Shown here: in pieces, positions 17,411 through 25,648 of the stretch | Numbering within the stretch: position 1 is the stretch's first letter | Layout: each line of letters starts with the position of its first letter | Assembly: GCF_016806125.1 (NCBI RefSeq) | Contig: NZ_CP047170.1 | Coordinates: 62,001 to 126,000, forward strand | DNA length: 64,000 nucleotides | Direction: 5' to 3' | Origin: Ponticoccus alexandrii | GTDB taxonomy: Bacteria; Pseudomonadota; Alphaproteobacteria; Rhodobacterales; Rhodobacteraceae | The notes under the pieces: generated by a model | Told to the model about the DNA's origin: nothing | The model's input: only the letters and a program-made list of their open reading frames with translations | The model's database searches: none | Position numbers and translations under genes: made by a program

Positions 17411-19132
17411 TCACTCGCCGGGAACCGCCTGAAGCCGGGGCTCGTCGTGGTGGTGATGCTCTTTCACCGGCCGCATGAAGAGGTTGGCGAAGAAGGCCAC
17501 CACCAGCAGCGCCGCCATGCAGTACATGGTCGTGTTATACAGCGACGGGGTCGGATCGATGGTGCCGTCGGGCGCGATTTCCATCAGCCGCGCGATCGTC
17601 ACCGTCTTGGCGGCGACAAGCTGTTCAAGCTGCGTCAGCGGCGCGCCGAAGGTCTCGGCAAAGGTGGCCGGATCGACCTTTCCGGCAAGATCCTCGATGG
17701 CGCGGGTCACCGACATCTGGCGCAGCGAGGTGATCGCCAGCGGCCCCAGAACGCCTGCCGTGGACCATGCGGTCAGAAGCCGCCCGTGGATGCCGCCCAC
17801 ATGCATGGTGCCGAACATGTCGGCCAGATAGGCCGGGATCGTGGCGAAACCGCCGCCATACATCGAGAAGATGATCATCGTCGCGGCGTAGAAGCCGACA
17901 AGGTAGATCAGCGACGGATTGGTCGCCACGGCGCTGGCGAAGTAGGGGATCGACAGGTACAGCAGCGTGCCCAGAACGAAGAAGCACATGTAGGTCGCCT
18001 TGCGCCCGACGTAATCCGAGGTCGAGGCCCAGAAGAACCGGCCCACCATGTTGAAGACCGAGATCATCAGCACGTAAGTCGAGGCGAAGGCGGCTGTCAC
18101 GACCAGCGGCATGACCGAGCCGAAAATCTCTGTCATCATGGTCTTGGCCACGCCGATCACGCCGATCCCGGCGGTCACGTTGAAGCAGAGCATGACCCAG
18201 AGCTGCCAGAATTGCGGGGTCTTCAGCGCCTGGTCGATGTGGACGTGGTTGTCGCTTACCATGCCTTTTGCGGCGGTCTTGGGCTGCCAGCCCTCGGGTT
18301 TCCAGTCGGGTGCGGGCACGCGGTACTGGAAGGCGGCGATCATCATCACGATGAAGTAGACGATCCCCAGCGTCAGGAAGACCCCGGCGGCGCCGGTACT
18401 GCCGGTGCCGACAACATAGACGCCCGCCGCGCCGCCCAGCTCCGCCGCCTGTGCGGCGTTGGCGATCACCACCTCGACGCGCCCGGCAGCAGTTTCGGCA
18501 AAGAGCCTGCCGCCTTCGACCACCGTCTGCACGGCCTCGGAGGTGCCAAGATACTCGGGCGCGCGCTCGAAGATGTCGAGCAGCCAGCCCTTGACCGGCG
18601 CGGCGATCATCGCGCCGCCGCCAAAGCCCATGATCGCCATGCCGGTGGCCATGCCACGGCGGTCGGGGAACCAGCGGATCAGGGTGGACACCGGCGAGAC
18701 GTAACCAAGGCCCAGCCCGCAGCCGCCCAGCACCCCGTAGCCGAGGTAGAGCATCCAGAGCTGATGCGTGGCGATGCCGAAGGACCCGATGATGAAGCCG
18801 CCGCCCCAGAGAAAGGCCGCAACCACGCCGACCATGCGCGGGCCGACCTCTTCGAGCCACTTGCCTGCGAAGGCCGCCGCGAGACCGAGAAACACGATGG
18901 CGACCGAGAAGATCCAGACCACCGAGCTGAGGCTCCAGTCCTCGGCGGAAGAGGCGACAACGCCCAGCTCACGGGTCAGCGGCGGGTTGAAGACCGACCA
19001 CGCGTAGACCGACCCGATGCAAAGGTGGATGGCGATGGATGCCGGCGGAACCCGCCAGCGGTTGTATCCGGGTTTGGCGACGATGTGGCTCTTGTACAGA
19101 AACCCCAGCGCCCCGCCAGCTGCGTTGCTCAT
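17411..19132 (-). CDS. Oxalate/formate antiporter family MFS transporter
   Basis: A 573-residue major facilitator protein of the OFA (OxlT) family with about 12 membrane segments. Family hallmarks include SVYAWSVFNPPL in the first segment, the cytoplasmic FPDRRGMATGMAIMGFGGGA and the G-rich GVLGGCGLGLGYVSPV. It is about 150 residues longer than OxlT: there is an extra stretch of about 70 residues between segments 6 and 7 and another before the last segment. The C-terminus has an EHHHHDEP run. The start at 19132 follows AGGGAGGA. Lying between a two-component system and a formate dehydrogenase operon, it most likely imports formate or exchanges oxalate, but no oxalyl-CoA genes are nearby. Confidence 0.9.
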   Translation of the reverse strand: MSNAAGGALGFLYKSHIVAKPGYNRWRVPPASIAIHLCIGSVYAWSVFNPPLTRELGVVASSAEDWSLSSVVWIFSVAIVFLGLAAAFAGKWLEEVGPRMVGVVAAFLWGGGFIIGSFGIATHQLWMLYLGYGVLGGCGLGLGYVSPVSTLIRWFPDRRGMATGMAIMGFGGGAMIAAPVKGWLLDIFERAPEYLGTSEAVQTVVEGGRLFAETAAGRVEVVIANAAQAAELGGAAGVYVVGTGSTGAAGVFLTLGIVYFIVMMIAAFQYRVPAPDWKPEGWQPKTAAKGMVSDNHVHIDQALKTPQFWQLWVMLCFNVTAGIGVIGVAKTMMTEIFGSVMPLVVTAAFASTYVLMISVFNMVGRFFWASTSDYVGRKATYMCFFVLGTLLYLSIPYFASAVATNPSLIYLVGFYAATMIIFSMYGGGFATIPAYLADMFGTMHVGGIHGRLLTAWSTAGVLGPLAITSLRQMSVTRAIEDLAGKVDPATFAETFGAPLTQLEQLVAAKTVTIARLMEIAPDGTIDPTPSLYNTTMYCMAALLVVAFFANLFMRPVKEHHHHDEPRLQAVPGE

Positions 19133-19290
19133 GGATTGTCCTCCCTAGGTTTGCCTTGGCGCGCAACCGGGAAGAGCGACCTCCATTTCGCAGCCCCCCG
19201 GGCAGCATGCGCTGGCATGCCGCAGCCGGAGCAAAGGCCGGAGTCCGCTTGCTGTCAAGAATTTTTTACATATATATCAAACACTTAGAT

Positions 19291-19388
19291 GGACATCTTG
19301 TCTGTCGGGCAAGCGGTGAATTGCGGGCAATCGGGACAATCCGTCCAGCGCGCGCGAGGTAACCACAAAAGATTGGGACATTCTGTCT
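19291..19388. promoter_or_regulatory. Three evenly spaced operator-like sites upstream of the transporter gene
   Basis: The 13-base element GGACAnnnnGTCY occurs three times: 19291-19303, 19334-19346 and 19376-19388. Each is an imperfect dyad (GACA facing TGTC or CGTC). The start-to-start distances are 43 and 42 bases, four helical turns, so all face the same side of DNA. They sit 160-260 bases before the transporter start and end at the kinase gene. The adjacent response regulator is the obvious candidate to bind them. Confidence 0.6.
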
Positions 19389-19390
19389 AT

Positions 19391-21349
19391 TCACGCCGGA
19401 TCAACCGCGGGCAGGGAAATCTCGAAGCGACTGCCGGTGCCAGGCTCTGAACTGGCAGAAATCTGGCCGCCGGCCTGCGAAACCAGTTGCTGGCTGATCG
19501 AAAGGCCAAGCCCGGTGCCCCGGGCCAGCTTGGTCGTGTAGAACGGGTCGAAGATGCGGGCCAGCACCTCTGGCGGCATGCCGACGCCCTCGTCCTGTAT
19601 CACGAGGCGCACGGTATCACCGCTACCCGAGACCGCAATGCTCAGCGTTCCGCCATCGGGCATGGCGTGGGCGGCGTTCAGCACGAGGTTGACGATGACC
19701 TGCTGCAACTCAGTCCGCGAGATCCGCACCGCGGATGTGGGCTCCAGCGTCAGCTGTGGCGTGATGCCCGCGCCCTCCAGCTGGTGCCGGGTCAGCACGA
19801 GGCAATCGCGCACCACCTCGCCCGGATCCAGCGCGTCTGCGGCCCCCGAGAACTCTTCCGGTCGGGCGAATTGCAGCAGTTTCGAAACGATGACGCCAAT
19901 CCGGTAAACCTGATCGTCGATCAGCCGGAACTCTTCGTGCACCAGATCGGCGGCCGCTCCCAACTCGTTCCGGGCGAGATCCAGGTTGCCCTGGATCACG
20001 GCCACCGGGTTGTTGATCTCATGCGCGACCGAGGCGGTGATTTCGCCCACCGCCGCAAGCTTTTCCGACATGATCAGCCGTTCCGTCGTGCGCTCCAGCC
20101 GTCGGTTGGCATCGCGCAGGTCGGCGGTGCGCTGCTCGACCCGTGTTTCAAGGCTTTCCGCCCAGTCCCGCAGGGCCCGGTCCCGGGCCTGTAGCTGGTC
20201 GAGCAGGTGATCGAGATGCGCCGCAACCTGGGCAATTTCCCCGGCCTCGGGCCGCGTTCCGTTGCGGGCCGAAAGGTCGCCCTGTTCGACGCGAGCGATG
20301 GTGCGGGTCATGTGTTCGAGTGGCCGGAAGATATGCCCGGCCCACCGCAGGAAGACCGGCACCGAAAGCGCCGCGATCAGCAGGAAGGCCACGATGAGCG
20401 CGGCAATCGAGTTGCGCTTGGCCTGCACGAAGGGCGCCTCGAGGAATCCGACGTAGAGCATGCCCACCCGGTCACCCCGGCTGTCGACGATGGGCTCATA
20501 GGCCGAGACATACCAGTCGTTGACGACAAAGGCGCTGTCCAGCCATGTGCGGCCCTCGCCCAGCACCTGCGCGCGCACCTCTGCCGAAACCCGTGTCCCC
20601 AGCGCGCGCACGTTCTCGAACAGCCGCACGTTGGTCGAGACGCGCACATCCTCCAGAAACAGCGTCGCGGTGCCCTGAGACCCCTGGGGCAGGCTTTGCT
20701 CCCGGTAGACAAGGGCGTTGATGGTGTCGATGAAATCGAGGTTGCTGTTCAGCAGCAGGCCCCCGACCAGCGCCCCCGGCGCGCCGCCGGGCAGGGTCGC
20801 GGGCGCGGCGGAATGGATCACCATCCCGCGCGTTTCCGCATCCCGGTCGGTCGGAACGGCGGCGCGGGTGGGCACCAGCGGGATCTGCGCCCGGCCCGGC
20901 AGATCCGGGTTCACGGCATCCAGTTCGCGCGCACTGAAAATGTCGACCGCGCTTCTGGCCCGGCCTTCGATGGCCTCGGCGATCACCGGCCAGTCTGCCG
21001 CCGCAAAGCCCAGCGGCGCGCCCTCGCCCGCCGCAAGGTAGAGGAAATCCAGCCCCAGCCGCTGCCGCTCGCTGTCAAGAAAGGCGTCGGTGGTGCCCTC
21101 GCGCAGCGCGTCGCGGAAAACGGCAGAGCGGGCCACGGCATCGACCCGCTCGCCCGACCGGTCGACGAGCCGGGCGAGGTACTGGTCGGCGATCGTCAGG
21201 TCGCCCGTGACCTTGTTGACCAGCAGCGCATCGACCTTGCCCGACCAGCGCCAGACGGTGCTGCCCAGCAGCAGAGGCAACAGCACCAGCATCGGCAAAA
21301 GCGCAAGCACCAGAAGCCGCATGCGGACGGAGGTGAACAGCGAACGCAT
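19391..21349 (-). CDS. Sensor histidine kinase with periplasmic cache-type sensor
   Basis: A 652-residue membrane kinase of the DctB-like group. It has an N-terminal membrane helix (residues 10-32), a periplasmic sensor of about 280 residues resembling a double cache domain, a second helix near residue 320, HAMP, the HisKA box SVAHEINNPVAVIQGN with the phospho-accepting His, and an ATPase domain with the N box (VNLVLNAAHAM), DEGVGM and GTGLGLSIS. The start at 21349 lies one base after the regulator's stop, so the pair is coupled. Periplasmic cache sensors of this class bind small carboxylates, which fits control of the neighbouring oxalate/formate-type transporter. Confidence 0.92.
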   Translation of the reverse strand: MRSLFTSVRMRLLVLALLPMLVLLPLLLGSTVWRWSGKVDALLVNKVTGDLTIADQYLARLVDRSGERVDAVARSAVFRDALREGTTDAFLDSERQRLGLDFLYLAAGEGAPLGFAAADWPVIAEAIEGRARSAVDIFSARELDAVNPDLPGRAQIPLVPTRAAVPTDRDAETRGMVIHSAAPATLPGGAPGALVGGLLLNSNLDFIDTINALVYREQSLPQGSQGTATLFLEDVRVSTNVRLFENVRALGTRVSAEVRAQVLGEGRTWLDSAFVVNDWYVSAYEPIVDSRGDRVGMLYVGFLEAPFVQAKRNSIAALIVAFLLIAALSVPVFLRWAGHIFRPLEHMTRTIARVEQGDLSARNGTRPEAGEIAQVAAHLDHLLDQLQARDRALRDWAESLETRVEQRTADLRDANRRLERTTERLIMSEKLAAVGEITASVAHEINNPVAVIQGNLDLARNELGAAADLVHEEFRLIDDQVYRIGVIVSKLLQFARPEEFSGAADALDPGEVVRDCLVLTRHQLEGAGITPQLTLEPTSAVRISRTELQQVIVNLVLNAAHAMPDGGTLSIAVSGSGDTVRLVIQDEGVGMPPEVLARIFDPFYTTKLARGTGLGLSISQQLVSQAGGQISASSEPGTGSRFEISLPAVDPA

Positions 21350-21350
21350 A

Positions 21351-22709
21351 TCACAGGCCCCAGGCTGCGCATTTCCGGTCGATGGTCTTGCGCGAGATCC
21401 CAAGCTGGCGCGCCGCCTCGCTGCGGTTTCCGCCCAGCAGGTCCAGCGCCCGCAGGATTTCCCGCCGCTCGAGGTTCTCCAGCGATGTGATCGGCCGGGT
21501 CTCTTCGTCGGCGTCAAGCGTTTCCAGCTGGAAGCGGCCGAATATCAGCGAGCGTTCGATAAAGTTGCGCAGCTCGCGGATATTGCCGGGCCAGTCGTGC
21601 CGCAGCAGGGCCGCGCGGACCGGGGCGGTCAGCTCGGGCGGTGTAATCTGCATGGTTTCGGCGATCTCCTGCAGGAAGAGTTCCGCCAGATCGCAGACGT
21701 CATTGCCACGGTCGCTCAGCCGCGCCATCTCGACCTCGATCACGTTGATCCGAAACAGCAGATCCTCGCGAAAGCGCCCCGCCTCGACCGCCGCGCGCAG
21801 GGGACGGGTCGTCGACATGACGAAGCGCACGTCAAGCTGCACGGCCCGCTCGGTCCCGACCGGGCGGATCACCCCGTCCTCCAGAACCCGCAACAAAGCC
21901 CGCTGGGCGCCGGGGCCAAGTTCGCTGACCTCGTCAAGGAAGACGGTGCCGCCACCGGCGGAGGCAAGCAGGCCCTCGCGGCTGCCCACCGCCCCCGGCA
22001 CCACCCCGGCGGCATGGCCGAAAAGTTCCAACTCGATCATGTCGTTCGGGATGGTGCCGCACTGGATCGGAACAAAGGGCCCGCCCGCCCGCGATGAGCG
22101 CGCATGCAGGTGCCGCGCCGCCACCTCCTTGCCGCTTCCCGACTGGCCGGTGATCAGCACCGGCGTCGAAACCTGCGCCACCCGGTCCAGCAGCGCCTTT
22201 ACCGTTTCGATGGCCGGTGAGTTTCCCACCAGCTCGCGCCTCCGCCGCCGCCCGGGCAGCACATTGTCCAGTTCGCGGCGCAGCAACCAGTTTTCCCGCC
22301 GCAGCCGGGCCATCTCGATGCAGCGGCGCAGCGCGTTGATGATCTGGTTCGAGCGGAATGGCTTGAGCACGAAGTCGGTGGCCCCCGCACGCAGCGCGTC
22401 GATGGCGGTTTGCAGGTCGGCATAGGCGGTGATCAGGATCGTATCCGTGGTGCCGCCCTCGCGTTGCTGGTTGACCAGCCAGTCGATGCCTTTCTGGCCG
22501 GGCATCATGTTGTCGAGGATCATAACGTCGTAGTGCCTTGCGCCAAGGCGCTCGGTCGCGGTGACCACATCCTCCGCCTCATCGACCGCCGCGCAGAGCG
22601 GTCGCAGGGTCTTGGTCAGGAAATGGCGCATGCCCGGTTCGTCGTCGACAACCAGAATCCGCGCTTCGGCCAGCCCCTTACCCGCGGCGACTTCGTTCAA
22701 ACTGGGCAT
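21351..22709 (-). CDS. NtrC-family response regulator with an altered GAFTGA loop
   Basis: A 452-residue regulator: receiver domain (VVDDEPGM, phospho-accepting Asp in MILDNMMPG, Lys in LKPF), a AAA+ domain (Walker A GQSGSGKE, Walker B GGTVFLDE) and a C-terminal Fis-type helix-turn-helix (NRSEAARQLGISRKTI). Normal sigma-54 activators carry GAFTGA in the loop that touches sigma-54; here the aligned part of ELFGHAAGVVPGAVGS reads GVVPGA. It may therefore act without sigma-54, as Rhodobacter NtrC does. I saw no sigma-54 promoter before the transporter. The ATG at 22709 follows GGAGGAG. It is co-transcribed with the kinase. Confidence 0.92.
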   Translation of the reverse strand: MPSLNEVAAGKGLAEARILVVDDEPGMRHFLTKTLRPLCAAVDEAEDVVTATERLGARHYDVMILDNMMPGQKGIDWLVNQQREGGTTDTILITAYADLQTAIDALRAGATDFVLKPFRSNQIINALRRCIEMARLRRENWLLRRELDNVLPGRRRRRELVGNSPAIETVKALLDRVAQVSTPVLITGQSGSGKEVAARHLHARSSRAGGPFVPIQCGTIPNDMIELELFGHAAGVVPGAVGSREGLLASAGGGTVFLDEVSELGPGAQRALLRVLEDGVIRPVGTERAVQLDVRFVMSTTRPLRAAVEAGRFREDLLFRINVIEVEMARLSDRGNDVCDLAELFLQEIAETMQITPPELTAPVRAALLRHDWPGNIRELRNFIERSLIFGRFQLETLDADEETRPITSLENLERREILRALDLLGGNRSEAARQLGISRKTIDRKCAAWGL

Positions 22710-22926
22710 CTGGCTCCTCCTGGCCGCGTCCGGCACACCGCGCAAAGAGAGACCATGCCCGCAGGTCAACCTCAAGCCGCTTCGCGCCGCCGCACGGAAG
22801 GGGCATCGCGCCGGACGGCAACGCTGCCGCCAGGCGGCCTTTTCCGCCGTACCAAGGCGCGATACTGTCGGTGTCCACGAGCAGCGGCCCGGAAGGGTCG
22901 CCCCGGACTGGACGAGAGGATGTCTT

Positions 22927-23274
22927 ATGCGCTTTGGATCATTTGTTGCGATTTCCGCGGTATGCGCCACTGCCGCATCGGCGGAGGTCTCGTTTTCGCT
23001 CGATTTCGGTTCCAGGGACATGATGCTGCGCACGCAGGGATACGCATGCGGCGAGGCGCACCCCTTCAGCGTGCATTACCTGACCTCGGCCACCGACGTA
23101 TTGGCGCTGGTTCCCGTGGACGGCGGCCAGCGCGTATTCGTCAACGTGGTCGCTGCCTCCGGCGCGCGGTACGTGTCCGGGCACTACGAATGGTGGACAA
23201 AGGGTGGAACTGCCACGCTGAGCGATGTGAGGAAGGGCGAAGCCCTCTTGCAATGCACCGCAAGCGACCCTTGA
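22927..23274 (+). CDS. Secreted MliC-like lysozyme inhibitor protein
   Basis: A 115-residue protein with a signal peptide (residues 1-19, cleavage after ATAASA) and a MliC-type domain: YACGEAHPFSVHY, then VFVNVVAASGARYVSGHYEWWTKG and a final cysteine (LLQC). MliC/PliC proteins inhibit host or bacterivore c-type lysozymes in the periplasm. The signal peptide lacks a lipobox, so it should be soluble rather than outer-membrane anchored. The gene is divergent from the two-component operon with a 217-base gap and seems to stand alone. Confidence 0.8.
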   Translation: MRFGSFVAISAVCATAASAEVSFSLDFGSRDMMLRTQGYACGEAHPFSVHYLTSATDVLALVPVDGGQRVFVNVVAASGARYVSGHYEWWTKGGTATLSDVRKGEALLQCTASDP

Positions 23275-23538
23275 ACCGGAAGCGGTGAGACGGGGACAGC
23301 GATGGCCGTTTCCTCCCTCACCCCGCCTGCCCATGGCGCGGTGAAGGGACAGCTCCAGTCACGGCCACAAACCGGGATACAGTCTTCATCGACGGTGTCC
23401 CGTTCCCCGATGACAACCGATCTTTCATATCGTTGTCGTCACCGTGAACCCGGTGACCAAGGTCGTCGGCACCGTCAGCAATGGCAAACGCTACTGTGAG
23501 CGGTCTTCTGATGGCTCCCCGGTCCGACCCGATTCCGG

Positions 23539-24354
23539 TCAGCCAGAATGCGCGGGATCGTCCAGCGCCGCTCCGGCGCCCAGCCTACGCGAGATGTCGG
23601 CGGCCATCGCCACAAGGCGGGCGCGGCACTCCCCGGCCGAAGCAGCGGAGGTTCCCGTCAGGCGGTGCACAAAGGGGATCGTGACCGCGGCAATCACCCC
23701 GCCACGGAAATCGAAGATCGGGGCAGAGATGTTCTGCACCCCCTCGATGGTCAGCGAAGGCTGGGCGCAGTAGCCCGCCGCACGGACGGCGGGCAGGTCG
23801 CCAATGAAGGCCTTGTATTTGTCGCGCGGCTCCTGCCCGGCATCCTCGACCAGCCTTGCAAGCCTGTCCTCTTCCATCCACGCGGCAAGCACCCGGCCCG
23901 AGGCGGTTTCGTAGATCGGGATATGCGCCCCCAGCCGCACCGAGGTCGCGTTGTTGTCCTGACAGTCCACCTGCGCAATGACCAACACGCGGCCCGAATG
24001 GATGATGCCGAGATGCATGGACTGGTTGACCTGATCGGCCAGCCTTTGCATGGCCTCGCCGGCGATCGAGGTCAGCCGCCGGGTCGGCGGATGCCGGTGC
24101 GCCAGCTCGAACATGCGCGTTGTCAGGTGATAGCGGTCGTCGTCCGAATAGAGGTCCACGTAGCCGCGCTGCCGCAGCACCATCAGCATGCGAAAGATCT
24201 CTGACGTCGTCCGGCCCAGCTGCTTTGCGATCTCGATCTGGCTAAGCCCCTCGGCGCTGGAGGCCAGCAGCTCGAGAATATCCAGCCCCTTGGACAGGGC
24301 GGGCGCGCGGTACTTGTCGTCATCCTGCCGGACATCGGCGGTCTTGGTTTTCAT
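23539..24354 (-). CDS. IclR family transcriptional regulator
   Basis: A 271-residue IclR regulator with an N-terminal winged helix (SKGLDILELLASSAEGLSQ, KQLGRTTSEIFRMLMVLRQ) and a C-terminal effector domain (GRVLAAW, SAPIFDFRGGVIAAVTI). It is divergent from the solute-binding-like/CoA-transferase pair with 154 bases between the starts, so it probably controls that pair and itself. A palindrome in the gap (24462-24474) shares a core with a site before the fuconolactonase-type gene at 39348, suggesting it may also act there. Confidence 0.92.
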   Translation of the reverse strand: MKTKTADVRQDDDKYRAPALSKGLDILELLASSAEGLSQIEIAKQLGRTTSEIFRMLMVLRQRGYVDLYSDDDRYHLTTRMFELAHRHPPTRRLTSIAGEAMQRLADQVNQSMHLGIIHSGRVLVIAQVDCQDNNATSVRLGAHIPIYETASGRVLAAWMEEDRLARLVEDAGQEPRDKYKAFIGDLPAVRAAGYCAQPSLTIEGVQNISAPIFDFRGGVIAAVTIPFVHRLTGTSAASAGECRARLVAMAADISRRLGAGAALDDPAHSG

Positions 24355-24461
24355 TGTGCTCCTGCCCGCGAAATCGCGGCCTCTGGTCAGCGTATCTTAT
24401 CTGCCTGCTCCTCGGGCTGACAACCGCCGACCCTCGCCTGTCTAAATATAAAATACTCTTT

Positions 24462-24474
24462 TACTTGTGAAGTA
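24462..24474. promoter_or_regulatory. Palindromic operator candidate between the IclR gene and its divergent neighbour
   Basis: TACTTGTGAAGTA is a perfect 13-base palindrome (TACTT-GTG-AAGTA), 35 bases before the GTG start at 24509 and next to an AT-rich stretch that could hold promoters. Its core ACTTGTGA recurs at 39348-39355. Confidence 0.5.
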
Positions 24475-24508
24475 TCGGCGCTATCCTGCCGTAAAGAGGA
24501 GGACAACC

Positions 24509-25648
24509 GTGGCCGAAACACGCACGCTCAGGGGTATGACCTGGTCCGACCCGCGGGGCTACGACCCGCTGGTGGCCGCCAGCGCGGCTTTCCGGGACCG
24601 CCATCCGCATGTTCGGATCGACTGGGACAAACGCTCGCTGCAGAGGTTCGAAAGCACTCCGGTCGACGAACTGGCCGCGACCTACGACTTGATGATCATC
24701 GACCACCCCCATGTGGGAGAGGTCGTGGCCCAGAACTGCCTGCTGCCCATCGACCGCCACGGCGACCCGGCCCTGCTGGAGCAACTGGCCTCGGAGACCG
24801 TGGGCAAGAGCTTCCACAGCTATTTCTACGGCGGCCACCAATGGGCGCTGCCGGTGGATGCCGCCTGTCAGGTGCAGGCGATCCGCCCGGACCTGTGCGA
24901 CGCCCCCCTGACGGACCTCTCCGCCGTGATCGCAGAGGCCCGCGCGGGCCGCGTGCTGCTGCCGCTGCGCCCGCCGCATGTGCTGATGTGCTTCTTCACG
25001 CTGATGGCCAACCTCGGCACGCCCTTCCCGGTCAGCCGCGACGGGGCCCTCGACCCGGCGAACGGGCGCCGCACGATGGAGGCGCTGCAGGCGCTGTCGG
25101 ATGCCGTGGACCCCGCCTGCCACGGCATGGACCCGATCGCGGCGCTGGATGCGCTGGCCGATGGCTCGCGCGCGGCGATGATCCCCTTCACCTACCTCTA
25201 TGCGCCCTACGCGCAGGCGGGCTATCGCCCGAACCGCCTGTCCTACCATGATATCCCAGCGGCGGGCCTGTCGGGGCCGCTGGGCTCGGCGCTTGGTGGC
25301 ACGGGACTGGCGGTCTCGGCGCGCACGGCGCATCCCGAGCTTTGCACCGAATTCGCGCTGTGGGTCGCCTCTGCCGGGATGCAGTCGGGCCTTTATACCG
25401 CCAACAACGGCCAGCCGGGCAACGCGCTGGCTTGGGCCGATGCCACGGTGAACGCGCGCACCGGCAATGCCTACCACCAGACCCGCATGAGCCACGAGGC
25501 CGCCTGGCTGCGCCCCCGCCACGCCGGCTACATGGGGTTTCAGGAAGAGGCCTCTCACATCCTGCTCGACGCCCTGACCGGCAAGGCCACGCACGACAGC
25601 GCGCTGAGCGCCCTGCACGCCCGTTTCCTCGAAAGCTTCCCCGCATGA
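24509..25648 (+). CDS. Leaderless extracellular solute-binding-like protein
   Basis: A 379-residue protein resembling family 1 sugar-type periplasmic binding proteins: an early RGMTWSDPRGYDPL, a YDLMIIDHPHVGE hinge region, YGGHQWALPVDAACQ and late GGTGLAVSARTAHPE. There is no signal peptide and no transporter alongside. I chose GTG at 24509, which follows GAGGAGG at ideal spacing; earlier in-frame starts lack a site and still give no leader. The stop overlaps the next start (ATGA), so it is coupled to a CoA-transferase. This pairing suggests a cytoplasmic substrate-binding or sensing role, which is inference. Confidence 0.8.
   Translation: MAETRTLRGMTWSDPRGYDPLVAASAAFRDRHPHVRIDWDKRSLQRFESTPVDELAATYDLMIIDHPHVGEVVAQNCLLPIDRHGDPALLEQLASETVGKSFHSYFYGGHQWALPVDAACQVQAIRPDLCDAPLTDLSAVIAEARAGRVLLPLRPPHVLMCFFTLMANLGTPFPVSRDGALDPANGRRTMEALQALSDAVDPACHGMDPIAALDALADGSRAAMIPFTYLYAPYAQAGYRPNRLSYHDIPAAGLSGPLGSALGGTGLAVSARTAHPELCTEFALWVASAGMQSGLYTANNGQPGNALAWADATVNARTGNAYHQTRMSHEAAWLRPRHAGYMGFQEEASHILLDALTGKATHDSALSALHARFLESFPA

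Noticed and set aside
17387-19288. A 633-codon plus-strand frame opposite the MFS transporter
   Set aside because: It is His/Asp/Arg-rich low-complexity sequence typical of the antisense of membrane protein genes.
19133-19390. A sigma-54 promoter before the oxalate/formate transporter
   Set aside because: I found no GG-N10-GC element of the right form on the minus strand; the repeated GGACA sites do not match it.
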